From Armillaria gallica (taxonomy: Eukaryota > Basidiomycota > Agaricomycetes > Agaricales > Physalacriaceae): DNA of 64,000 bases. The stretch spans positions 7,378,001 through 7,442,000 of the forward strand of contig JBANDB010000003.1 of assembly GCA_037576215.1 (NCBI GenBank), given 5' to 3'. This document shows, in pieces, positions 1 to 10,249 of the stretch (position 1 is its first letter; each line of letters begins with the position of its first letter). The position numbers were made by a program, and so were the translations under genes. The notes under the pieces are model-generated. The model was given only the letters and a program-made list of their open reading frames with translations. It did no database searches and had not been told where the DNA came from.

Positions 1-1494
1 CATCATACTCCCGCTGTGAGAGCTGCTGTGGATGCTGCAGCTCTTGTTGTGGCTAACTCCATTGCACTGCCAGATGAGTATTTTTCTTTGGATTCTTTGG
101 ACTCATGCATGGCTACTTCCCATTCCACTGTGTTCCTAACTCATGCTCTTCCTTATTGCTCTGCGGTGCCTCAGGTCTGGGACCTATCAAAGCCACCTGC
201 TACATATCAGGAAGCTGTTGCATGCTTGGATCACAGCAAGTGGCTTGTTGCGATGGATACCGAAAAGGCTGCGATGGATGAGAAGGGTGTTTTTGATCCT
301 GCACCCATTCAGACCTTGCCTGCTGGTAAGAAAGCAATAGGACTTTGCTGGGTGTTCATCTGGAAAGACACTCCTGATGGGAAAGTTGCTAAAGCTAGGA
401 TTGTAGCTCAGGGTCATTTGCAATGCCCTGATGACTATGGGAACACATATGTGCCTGTTGCAAAATTGACCAGCATTCGCATTCTTCTTGCCTACACTGC
501 TCATGAGGATCTTGAGTTGTTTACTTTCAATGTGTGGACTGCCTTTCTGAATGTGCCTCTTCATGAAGAAGTATACTCAAAACAGATCCCTGGCTATCCC
601 CTTGAAATTTCTTCTGCCTCCCAACATCTTTGCAAAGCTATATATGGTCTTAAACAGTCCCCACATAAATGGTTCAAGGAATTTTCTTCTGTTCTTTGTT
701 CTCTCGGACTTGTCTCTTGCCCAGTGGATGAAGCTGTTTTCACTGGTTGTTGGTTGGCATCTTGCCCTCATCCAGTTGTTCCTATGCCCATCGATGGCTC
801 GGACATTTACATCATCATTCCTATTCATGTCGATAATGATCTTTGCGCCATGAATTCAACATCCCTCTACGCTTGGCTTGTTGACGAGCTCAACAAGCAT
901 TTTTCTATCAAAGACATGGGTGCTGCTTCCATGTTCTTGGGCATCTGGATTGAGCATGACCGTGTCGTGAGGAAACTTTGGCTCTTGCAAAAGCATTTTG
1001 TGTTGGACCTTCTAGCGACTCACAACATGCTCCAGTGCACAAAGTCTTCTGTTCCCCTACATGTGAAGCTTGATAAGCTCATGCCTATGGCTGAAAACAT
1101 GTTGCCCGATGTTGCAGATTTTGACATCCAGACACTGTATCAAAGTCTAATGGGTTCCTACATCTATCTCACTGTAACTACGTGTCCTGACCTCGCTTTC
1201 ACTGTGATGGCTCTTGGCCAGTTCAATGCTTCCCCAAATCAAGCACTGCTTAGTGCTGCCAAAGGTGTTCTGTGTTATCTGAATGCAACTGCTGATTGGG
1301 CACTCGAGTATGGGGGTGGTTTCCAGCAGGAAAGGGTTGGTCCAGATGCAGTTGTTTGCTCTGATCTGGCCCTCATTGATGCTGATTGGGCATCTGATGA
1401 ATGTGACAGAAAAAGTGTCTCAGGATATGGTGTTTTCCTATATGGTGGCCTTGTGGCTTGGTTGAGTGTCAAACAGAAATTCCGAGTCCTATGA
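1..1494 (+). pseudogene. Ty1/copia retrotransposon pol: reverse transcriptase and start of RNase H
   Basis: This is the reverse transcriptase of a Ty1/copia retrotransposon, which copies element RNA into cDNA in virus-like particles. The frame is open from the window edge, so gag, protease and integrase lie to the left. Visible blocks are the LYGLKQSPHKW motif (about 637-670) and the catalytic-loop region near 817-850, which reads IPIHVDNDLC where copia elements usually have a YVDD-type sequence, so the active site may be damaged. The tail reads VSGYGVFLYGGLVAWLSVKQK, the beginning of copia RNase H, and breaks off at about 1480. The missing continuation is found 18.9 kb away at 20.4 kb on the same strand. 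I read this as one element split by later insertions. The family assignment is secure; whether both halves belong to one copy is inference. Confidence 0.88.
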
Positions 1495-2457
1495 ATATAG
1501 GTATTCGGTCATTATACCATCCCAATTCGCATTTTTTGATTGTTTATCATGGCGTTTGCTGTAGCATTCTACCTGGCTTTGCTGTGGGAACGTTTTGGCA
1601 AGATTCATCATTTTCCTGGGATTCTTTTGCTTTTCTTATCACCAGCTTTTTTTCATCTGGTTTTTTTTGATAACGAACCACCACCTGATGGCAACAACGA
1701 TTCCATTCAAGAGTATGCCACAATGACAGTGAAGTATTCGGAGAACACCCAACAATATTCCTTGTGATATACAATGGAGAATTTCTACTGGTATGTAAAC
1801 TGATTTTACTCCATGGTTTGAACTCAATGTATCACAGGTTTCCCTACTCATTTATCCACATAAAGTTCTTTCAGAAAATGAGAGTGAGAGACAACATGAA
1901 CAAGACAACAGCAGCCTTGGAACGAGGAGAAAGAGAACCAAAGCCAACATCGGACCGATGACGACGAGCCAGAAGTTGGACCGAACTTGCCAGCCTACTT
2001 GGACGACTTCAACACGACTCTCATCTTCGAGCTTTCTGTCTGACGTGCCGGCCATTACTCTCACGTTCACTTCTGGGTAGAAGTACTGTGAAACCTCTGG
2101 TTGACTCATTTCCGCTTCTTTCAAATGTCGACAATACTCTGGCCCCCTCTGTTTTGTCACTTTGCAGACATGTAGATGGTGTGCTTCTTTGCAATCAGGG
2201 CTGACTGCGACTATTCTACATTCTGTAGTGCTTGAAGGGGCTTGCTTAGAAACATTGCAAATGGATGGTGGTCAACTCTGTCTGGGGAATTTTTGTGAGG
2301 ATGTCCCGGCCCTTCTGTACGTCGTATCGTCACTTATGTATACCAGGGCTCTGGAATCCTATGAAAATGCTATGCTTCGATTCTCTATATGATTGCGCTA
2401 TGATTTCATGGCCAAGGTACACAATAAACTGTCTCTAACTTCACAGGAAGGCACCAA
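1482..2457. other. Left part of an unidentified unit inserted in copia
   Basis: This stretch lies between the copia break and the chromovirus. It starts with TCCGAGTCCTAT (1482-1493), whose reverse complement occurs at 20377-20388, next to the other copia break. On the plus strand there may be spliced coding sequence: an open stretch to about 2076, a possible intron from 2077 (GTAGAAG) to 2166 (TTTGCAG), then an open stretch with a CRWC motif and several more cysteines to 2392. On the minus strand, 1852-2160 is open and encodes a peptide with one hydrophobic segment. I recognise no family. It could be a passenger gene in a DNA transposon or simply host DNA. Confidence 0.4.
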
Positions 2458-2462
2458 GGTAA
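2458..2462. repeat. Target-site duplication of the chromovirus (GGTAA), left copy
   Basis: GGTAA directly abuts the outer edge of the left LTR and is repeated at 19605-19609 against the right LTR. Five bases is the usual duplication length for Ty3/gypsy elements. This fixes the element boundaries. Confidence 0.9.
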
Positions 2463-2875
2463 TATTAAACCCGAACTCCTATTAAGGGTAAACAACAGCT
2501 GTCTCGCGTTCAGGCAGTCACCGATGTGTCCCTTAAACAATAGGCATTAAGGCTAAGTCCTTAGCTGTCTGCGATGAATTAAGCGATAGTTTCGGTATAG
2601 ATTAAAGTTAGCTCGAAGCTGGGGTACATACAGTGAGAGCTACTACTTAAGTATGCGAAGTGAGGGTTCTAATAATAGACCGTGTAAGAAAGATAAAGTT
2701 CATGAACATGCAACATTGGAGTGAGAACGTGCAGGCATGCAATAGCGAAGCAATATGATGTGATAACATGGGAATGTTGTCTTGTAACTCTTGTCACTTC
2801 TTTGGTCAGCGGCCCGGTCGGTCCGGTTTCCCGTGATAAGATAAGATAAGGCGGAAAAATGAATAAATCGTAACA
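2463..2875 (-). repeat. Chromovirus 3' LTR (413 bp)
   Basis: It aligns without gaps to 19192-19604. In element sense it starts TGTTACGATT and ends TTTAATA, so it has TG...TA rather than TG...CA ends. Fifteen differences from the partner LTR are visible, 14 of them transitions. Confidence 0.93.
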
Positions 2876-2889
2876 TTACCCCCTCCTTA
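2876..2889 (-). other. Chromovirus polypurine tract
   Basis: On the minus strand AAGGAGGGGGTAA lies directly upstream of the 3' LTR. This is the expected position and composition of the plus-strand DNA primer. Confidence 0.75.
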
Positions 2890-2910
2890 AGGCAGGCATC
2901 CCGACTGCCG

Positions 2911-5900
2911 TTAAGTCTCTCCTAGACGTATCCTCGGGATTTCGATCAGCTCGTTTGGTCCCTTTGTGTCTGTGGATGGGTCGTCGTGACCTCCCAATAA
3001 GTCCCAGAGTTCGTTCTGGTCGTACCACACCTTTTCTCCTGTCGTCTTGTCCGTATAAGATTGCCAATCTGGTTGATAGGTTTCGGCTTCGACTTTGTCG
3101 ACGTGTTCAGCGAGGAATTCTTCAATAAGTTCGTCCGCTTCCATGTCACTTTCCTGTACCCAACTGTTTGATTCGGGTCCGTAGCCCTTCCATTTGACGA
3201 AGTAGTCTGTCACCGTTCCCGGTGGTTCTCTCCTTCTTCCTTGTACTCGCCGATGTCTGATGTCTAAAACCTTTTCGACTTCGTAGTGTTCTTCTCCGTC
3301 TATAAGGTCTGGTGGCGGGGGAGGTGGCTGTTCTTGATTAGGGAATGCTGTTGGTGTATATGGAGTGAGTAGCGACTCGTTGAAGGTCAGGTGAACCTTC
3401 CAGTTGGGTGGTAAAGCAAGGGTGTACGCCGAGGCACCTTTCTTGTCTTTGATTTCAAAAGGGCCCGTTCGCTTGTCATCGAGTTTCTTTTTTGGGCGAG
3501 GGAGATGGAGATTGGAGGTGTCGAGCCAGACCTTGTCGCCTACGTTGTATTCGATGGCCGGGTGTTTCGACTTGTCGTACTGTGCCTTCATCTGCAGCGC
3601 GGCTTTTTCGAGGGATTGCTTAGCAGCGGCGTGGATCTCTTGCATCTTGGAGACGAAGGTGTTGGAGGCAGGGGTATGGAATGGCGGGGTGGTTTTGGTT
3701 CCTGGTAGTACGTTGGGATTATAGCCATAGTTGACTTCGAATGGGCTTTTGCCGGTAGAGGAGTGTACTTGGTTGTTGTGAGCGAAAGCAGCCAGGGAGA
3801 GCCATTCCGCCCAGTCATTTTGGAGATGATTGACAAACATGCGAAGGTATTTTTCAATCTCTTGATTAACCCTCTCGGTCTGTCCATCTGTTTGGGGGTG
3901 ATAAGCTGTCGAGGTGTTGCCCTTGATCTGCAAGAGGTCGTAAAGGTCCTTCATGAATTTGGATACGAATACCATTCCTCTGTCTGAGATGACGACTTGG
4001 GGCATGCCATGTTTGGCATATACTTCGTCTCATAGAATCTTTGCCCACCCTTCCAATGATAGTTCGGTGGAGCACATGACTGGAATGATTTCTTTTGAAA
4101 AGTGGTCCATGATCACTAGAATGGCATCATGGCCATTGCTCTTGGGTAAACCCGTTACCATGTCCACTGAGATGTGGGTCCATGGGCGAGAAGGTATTTC
4201 GTTGGGGTGGAGAGGTGCTGCCTTTGCTTGAGTGCTGCTTTTTGTGTGCTGACAAGTCTCGCAGGCTTGTACATAGGCCTCAACGTCTTTTTTCAGCCGT
4301 GGCCACCAGAACTCTTGTAACACAAGTTCTTTGGTCTTCTCGATACCTGAGTGTCCGGCAGTGATATGGTCGTGAGATCGGGCGATAACTTCCCCTCGTA
4401 GCGCGTGGTCCCGCGGGACGTAGATTCTGCCATCATACCAAACGAGTCCATCCTTTATCTTCATGCCACAGTCATGGTCGACAGAGCCAGTGATGGCATT
4501 GTCCCAAAGGTGGGTTTTCCTGGTGGCAGCCTGCACTTTCTGATGGGTCTCTTCGAGGGTGGGCATGATCATCGCCCGAAAGTGCTCAGGAGACAAAACA
4601 ACTACTTGGTCGTTGTCGTCTTGTCCCTGGTCGTGGTCTGCTCGACGAGAGAGGAGGTCGGCTTTCTTGTTGGCGGTCCCAGCTTTATGATGAAGGGTGA
4701 AATGATATTCTGCTAGCTCGGTGATCCATCGAGCTTGGCGGCGGTTCACCTTTTGAGGCTTTCGGAAATATTGGAGGTTTTGATGATCGGTCCAAATCTC
4801 GAAGTCTTGGTAGGCGCCCATTAGGTGGTGCCTCCACTCTTCTAGTGCGAGCATGATCGCCAGGAGTTCTTTGTCATAGATCTTGTAGTTACGCTCGGTA
4901 ACAGAGAGAGATTTGGACAAGAACGAAACCAGTCTCCACTTGCCATCTTGCTCCTGAGAGAGCACGGCGCCGATGGCTCCTTTGCTAGCATCTGCTTCCA
5001 CCCTGAACTTCCCCTCGTTTGTTGGTATAGCAAGTACGACGTCCTCAGCTAGTTGCCTTTTGAGCTGTTCAAATGCCTCCTGCTGAGCCTTGCCCCACTT
5101 CCATGCATCATTGCCTGTTAATTGAGTCATGGGCTTCACAATTTTGCTGTAGTTCCTTATGAAGCACCAATAGAAGTTTGTGAACCCCAAAAACAATTGG
5201 AGCTCCTTCTTCTTGGTTGGTACCAGCCAGTCAAGGATGCCTTTGATTTTGACTGGGTCCATGCGGATGCTTCCTTCGCTGATGATAACACCTAAGTATT
5301 CCGTCTCGAGAACTTCGAATTCGCATTTCTCAGCTTTAAGGAACAGCTTGTGTTTCTGCAGGGTCGCCAATACTTCTCATGTGATCTGACGGTGCTCCTC
5401 CTTGGTTTTAGACATGATGAGGATGTCGTCGAGGTAGATGGTAACCCTTCTGGACGCAATGAGGTCTTTAAAAATATCGTTCATCATCCACTGGAAGGTG
5501 GCAGGCGAGTTGGTGAGTCCAAAGAACATGACCGTCGGCTCGTATAGGCCATGGTTGGTTCTGAAGGCCACCTTCCATTCATCTCCCGTTTTGATGCGAA
5601 CGTTATTATACCCCCACCGAACGTCCAGCTTGGAGAAATACTTGGCGCCATGCAGTTTATCCATGAGTTCCGAGATTAAGGGAAGTGGGTACTGATTCTT
5701 GATCATCATCTCATTAAGCTTCCGATAATCCTGAACAGGTCTCAGCTTCCCGTCTTTCTTCTTGACAAAGAAGAACAGGGACGCCATGGGCAATTTGGAA
5801 GGTCGTATCCTTCCGCTGGCCAGGTTCTCGTCCAGGAATTTGTCCAGCTCCTCCTGCTCTTCTCGGTTAAGTGGGTAGACCTTGCAGTCCAGGTTGGCAT

Positions 5901-7872
5901 TGGCGTTTGGAATAAGTTCGATGGCGTGGTCCCACGGTTTCGGTTCAGGGAGTTCATCAAAGCTTTCTTTATCGAATAAGTCTTTGAAGTCTCTGCACCA
6001 TTCGGGGACCATTTCTTCAAACATTTTGGCTTTCTTGTCTGCGTTCGCCCTGGCTGCTAAGTCATTGGCCACGTGTCGCATGGCTCTGATGCGAATGGCT
6101 TCTTCAAAGCCTATCGCGAGGATGGTATCGCCCTCTTCAAGCTCTTTGTCCCATTTGTCATACGGGTCTGCATCTGGTAACGGAATCGGTGTGTGTCGGC
6201 ATTGACATCGGGCGAAGATCATCTTTCCGGTCTGCCAATTGATTAGCGGGTTATGCCTTACTAACCAATCATGCCCGAGGAAGATGTTGTGATCCTTAAG
6301 ATCGGTGATGGCCAGATCTATGCTTTCAGCGTGATCCCCGATGACGACGCGTAGCTGCGTGAAGGCGGTGATCTGTCCTGCGCTATTTTTTGATCCATCC
6401 GCATTATACACGGTGATAGGCGCTGCCGTTGCTCGCGTGGGGATGTTATGTTCCTCGACAAAGGTTCGGTCGATGGCGCTGCTAGTACAGCCACTGTCAA
6501 TCAGTGCGGAGGAGGTGAAGCGGGTGCGGCTTCCTGGTACCTCGACCTGGACATCGGTTATTAGGGCCTTTTCTCCCCTGCTTACTCAGCAGACGTAGTG
6601 TCGGGGTTGTCGGAGTTCATCCATCCACTCCAGCGCATTCACATGGGTGGTTTTCTTCAGGCCATCTATCATCTCGTCGACCACTTCCTCAACCCTAGTT
6701 TTATGGATCCAGTTTTTTAGGATCGCCCTCGCCTCCGATTCCGTCTTTGCCTCCTTGATGCCATGTAACGTCCACTCTGCTTCAAATGGTTTGAGCCACG
6801 TATGTGGGACCTTCTCAGCCTTCGCACCGGAGCCTGACGACTCGGCTACTGTTGACTGGGTCTCCTCAGGTGCTATAGGGGGTTTTCGGTTAGTTTTCTG
6901 ACCCAGTCGGAAACTGGTGTCATCCTCATCGTCAGGGATCTCTTCGACAGTTACCGAATGCCCCCTATTCACCGCCTGGGCACTAGTGGCTACCCCCTGT
7001 TCATCGGCTACGCGGTATTCCTTCGAGTCGTATCTTGAGGAGTCGCGTCTTGAGGTTCTGGTGTCAGCGAGGTGGGAGAACTGCTCCCCAGGGGTGGCGT
7101 CATGGTCTTGGCCGCTAATACGTGCGGAGGTGCCAGGTTCGGTTTGTGCCGACGAGTCGGTCTTACCAGCCGTACCGGCTACCCCCAGTCCTTCTGGGTG
7201 TTCTGAGCCCAACAGCACCTCTTGTCCTGTGGGGAATCCGGGCGTACACCCTGCACAGCCTACCCCTGGGGGAGGAGGCAGTGAGACGTTGCCTGCTCTG
7301 CCCTGGTTTCCGTCCCAGGGGTTCACTCCTTCCAAGGTTTGGGTTGCTTCATCAGAAGTCAGGGAAGCCCTGCCTTCTGCCCTATCCGATCGAGGGACAT
7401 CCCGAGCGTTAGGATGTTGCTGTGCCCCCGTCATTATGATAGGTGTCGCTATGGTGGGCGACTTGTCGTCCGATCCGTTCATCCGCGATGGACTACTTGG
7501 CGAACGTTTAGCCGGTTGTGCAGTCCCGGGGTCGGCGGCCCTGCCAGTCTGTTTCAATTCTTTCTTGGTTTCACTCCTGGTAGCAAAGTCGCAAAATGGT
7601 ATATTCGAATGCACATTGATAACTACAGAAGTGTTATGAGTACAACAACCAGGCGACGAAGGCACACCTGATGAAACCAAGTCCTCAGCCGAGTCAGTCG
7701 AATCATTTACTGCTCGGCACCCTCTTTTACCTCCTCGATCTTCGAGTCCGTTTTCTTGTTCGTTGCTACGTGGTCCCAGTAGAAGTTGAAGTGTCGTAGT
7801 GCCTCTTCCTTCGTCTTTGGCGATTTTGGGCAGTCTCGCTTGAAGTGTCCAATCAAGCCACAACGGTAGCAC
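2911..7872 (-). pseudogene. Chromovirus pro-pol: protease, RT, RNase H, integrase, chromodomain
   Basis: One minus-strand frame holds the whole polyprotein, interrupted by TGA at 6586-6588, 5377-5379 and 4030-4032. In order: a poorly conserved N-terminal linker (7872-6600); aspartic protease with DSGCTSS (about 6480-6510); RT with KKKDGKLRPVQDYRKLN and catalytic YLDD (about 5435); RNase H with a DKELLAI block; integrase with the H-x-H, C-x2-C zinc finger (about 4250-4340) and VISDRG; and a chromodomain with HYEVEKVLD and YFVKWKGYG (about 3110-3295). Each stop sits where CGA would give Arg in an otherwise conserved context, for example HRQIT-stop-EVLATL. The chromodomain would direct integration to modified histones; that is family knowledge. 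The frame overlaps the gag end in another register, so a programmed frameshift is likely. Confidence 0.92.
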
Positions 7873-8372
7873 TTTGCTTTAGCGCGCACCACGTCGATAT
7901 CCATTGGTTTGCCCGCTCCTCCGTAAGTCGTCCCAGTCCCTGTCTGCTTTTCCGGGACACTGCTCTGCTGCTGTTGATTCCCCTTTGTCGTCGGGGTCGT
8001 GTTTGCTTTCGCCTGCTGCTTCCAATCTGCTACTTTTGCGCCACTTTGCTCTGCCTTCCGTGTCCTCCAATTATGGTCAATCCGTAGTATGCGTCGTTTC
8101 CAGTCTTGGTAGCTTGTCGGTAGCTCCCCATCTGTTGCGTAGATGATGTCCTTGGTGGTCGCTCTGCACGCCTTTTTAACCTGGGCTACCATCATCTGGT
8201 CAACTCCTATGACCCCTGCCTCAAAGGCTAGCGATTCAAACTGCTGGAAGAATAGGTCGCCATCAGGGAAGGTATTTTGCCTGAGTGCCTCCCACTGCGC
8301 GAGCTTGATTTCCGTGTTCGCGTCCTTCCAGAATCTCTGCCTGACCTCCTCAACAAATTGTTTGTAGGCCGG
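7707..8372 (-). pseudogene. Chromovirus gag, C-terminal part with zinc knuckle
   Basis: This is the 3' half of gag, the nucleocapsid and particle protein that packages element RNA. The zinc knuckle CYRCGLIGHFKRDC (C-x2-C-x4-H-x4-C) lies near 7833-7880, after a Gln/Thr-rich stretch. It is cut off at 8372 by the nested retroelement. Across the insertion the frame joins exactly: QGFQMYP at 17115 continues into AYKQFVEEVRQRFW here, once one copy of the CCGG duplication is removed. The frame closes at 7707, inside the upstream part of the pol frame. Confidence 0.9.
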
Positions 8373-8588
8373 TGAAGAGACTCTGTGCGTGCAGGCTAGA
8401 AATGCAACAGTGTCGAAGACACTGATCACACCCACACCCAACACTACACACACAAACCCTCAAGTTCTTGGGGGGATATTATGCGATAGAAGCAGATTGA
8501 AGCAAAACAACTAAACTCTCAGAATATACAATACACGCGTATAGCAATAGCGCGCGTCACGTATCTAGATCTCTCTAAGTCCAAAGGC

Positions 8589-8595
8589 TTTTATA
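8589..8595 (-). promoter_or_regulatory. TATA box in LTR
   Basis: TATAAAA is read in element sense about 215 bp before the LTR end. It is conserved at 15461-15467 and 45582-45588 in the other two LTRs. The position suits a Pol II promoter at the U3/R junction. Confidence 0.6.
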
Positions 8596-8784
8596 ACAAG
8601 AGGGGCGACCAATGTCGCCGGGCCTCAAGGCAAGGTGTACTACAATACACGATACGTCGCCACACACCCACAAAACCCTCAATAAGTTGCGCGCGTCACA
8701 CACAGGTAACCACAACAACCTAAACACACTCTAAACACGACTCAAAGCTTGCGCTCTAAGCAGAAACCCTTCACAAAACGTCCA

Positions 8785-9130
8785 CTCAAGCCACAGGATT
8801 TGAACCTACGCACTCAAGCTTCCAAAACCAATCGTAGACCCACAGGGTTTGAACCTATGCCGATCCAGAGACACAATAACCAACTAAACCCCATCCGACA
8901 AGCCAAAGGGTTTGAACCTCTGCCGCTTGTGGAAATGAGAACCCTCAAGTGCGCACTAATCAGACCACAGGGTTTGAACCTGTGCCGCCTGTAGCGCCGC
9001 GCGTTAGAAGAAGGCCTCTGTACGAACACTAATCAGACCAAAGGGTTTGAACCTCTGCCGCCTGTAGTATCTCGCACACAAGAAACGCCGTCCGACAAGC
9101 CAAAGGGTTTGAACCTCTGCCGCCTGTAAC
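8785..9130 (-). repeat. Six tandem T-arm/B-box-like modules in U3 (LTR 1)
   Basis: Six copies, at intervals of about 49-72 bp, of a core that reads in element sense A-N-AGG TTCAAAC CCT-N-T. Each core can fold as a 5-bp stem with a seven-base loop, as in a tRNA T-arm, and each contains the Pol III B-box-like GGTTCAAACC. Flanking sequence (for example GGTCTGATTAG) is also partly repeated. Confidence 0.75.
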
Positions 9131-10174
9131 ACCGCGCATCACAAGAAACCCTCAAAACTCAAGAGCGCGTCCGCAATGACACAATATCTCTTATTCTCAG
9201 GGTAGAGCGCAGTCAACCAGTCACTCAAACCATACACGAGTCCCCGCTAGGCAAGTCCCCTGCTAAGCAAGTCCCCTGCTAAGCTTTCTACGCCTCGTGC
9301 GCAACTCAATTCACTCGGTATGATATCAATTCTAGGTTTATTCTCTTGCTCGAAGTTACAAACTAATCCTGCTGCTAGGGCATCAAGCTGAGGGCTTGTG
9401 CGCGACTACAACGGGGGTCCGAAACTTGTACACTACAAGTACACTGCACTATTTATCTATTTTACATCCTACAAATTTGTACCACCAAATATAGTATTAT
9501 TTAAGCTGCAGGGTACTTTCGCCTGCATCCTGCGCATGTTGCAATTATCACGCCATAGCTTGGCGCTGACTCAGGAGTCTGGCCCGGGGCCAGGTCCTGT
9601 CTCTGAGTGTCACGGCATCGGTTACCAAGGCTATGACACGCGGGTTGACATCAGTTGCCATATCCCCGGAGTTATAGCCTACCCCGCAACTCTTATTTCG
9701 CTTCCTAGTATTCTCACAGGGAATTCCATTGTAGTGAGGGCAATGTGCTTCTTGTCTAGGCCTCGCGCATTTTGGCTGAAGCCCGGAACTTCGGATTTAC
9801 TTGAGTTCTGACATCTCAAGGTCTAGAACTCTAAGCTCCGGGCCTGCCATGCCTTGCGCGTCATAGATCACTGCTACGCGAAGTCTTAATTACCCCGCAA
9901 GCATGTCCCGCGCTATTCTTAGCGCACGTATGCTTTGCCTTGTCAGAGCACTCAGTGTCAAGCACTGGGACTTCATACCTAGTACGGCCTTTCTAGTACC
10001 ATTCTCAGGTTAAGCCATGCGCTCCACCCAGCTTTACTCTGGTAATATCATTACTGGCATTATAAACACTGCGCTCTGTTGCTTTCATCATTGCCTTCGT
10101 GTCTGGGCATTATTGCCTGTACTCATTTGTACAATTCGCAAATTTACACGCGTGAATGCTTTTCAAGCGTGTCA

Positions 10175-10190
10175 TATCCCCCTCACTAAG
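10175..10190 (-). other. Polypurine tract of the nested retroelement
   Basis: On the minus strand TTAGTGAGGGGGATA directly precedes the 3' LTR start TGACACG. The same tract precedes the truncated LTR copy at 41963-41977, which confirms element polarity in both copies. Confidence 0.8.
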
Positions 10191-10249
10191 ATCTGGACCT
10201 TCCACGGTCCTTCTCGTGTACTTCAATGGGTTTATGTGGGCCCAAGCTA

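Larger units (their letters stand above)
8373..10174 (-). repeat. Nested retroelement 3' LTR (1802 bp)
   Basis: It begins TGAAGAGACTC and ends CGTGTCA on the plus strand. In element sense that is TGACACG...TCTCTTCA, giving TG...CA ends. It carries six T-arm-like modules (8785-9130) and a sense-strand TATAAAA (plus-strand TTTTATA at 8589-8595), which puts U3 at the 10174 side and short R-U5 at the 8373 side. Confidence 0.93.

Noticed and set aside
6917..7639. 240-codon plus-strand frame opposite the chromovirus linker
   Set aside because: Antisense shadow of the low-complexity gag-pol linker; no motif and wrong strand for the element.
8749..9029. Open frames across the T-arm-like repeats (and copies at 15621 and 45183)
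   Set aside because: Repeated peptide FEP/GFEPLPL simply translates the repeat unit; both strands are open because of the unit period.
8785..9130. True tRNA genes
   Set aside because: Only the T-arm part is convincing; no acceptor stem, D-arm or anticodon arm can be folded around the modules.
8785..9130. CRISPR array
   Set aside because: Unequal spacing, related spacers, eukaryotic LTR context and no cas genes.
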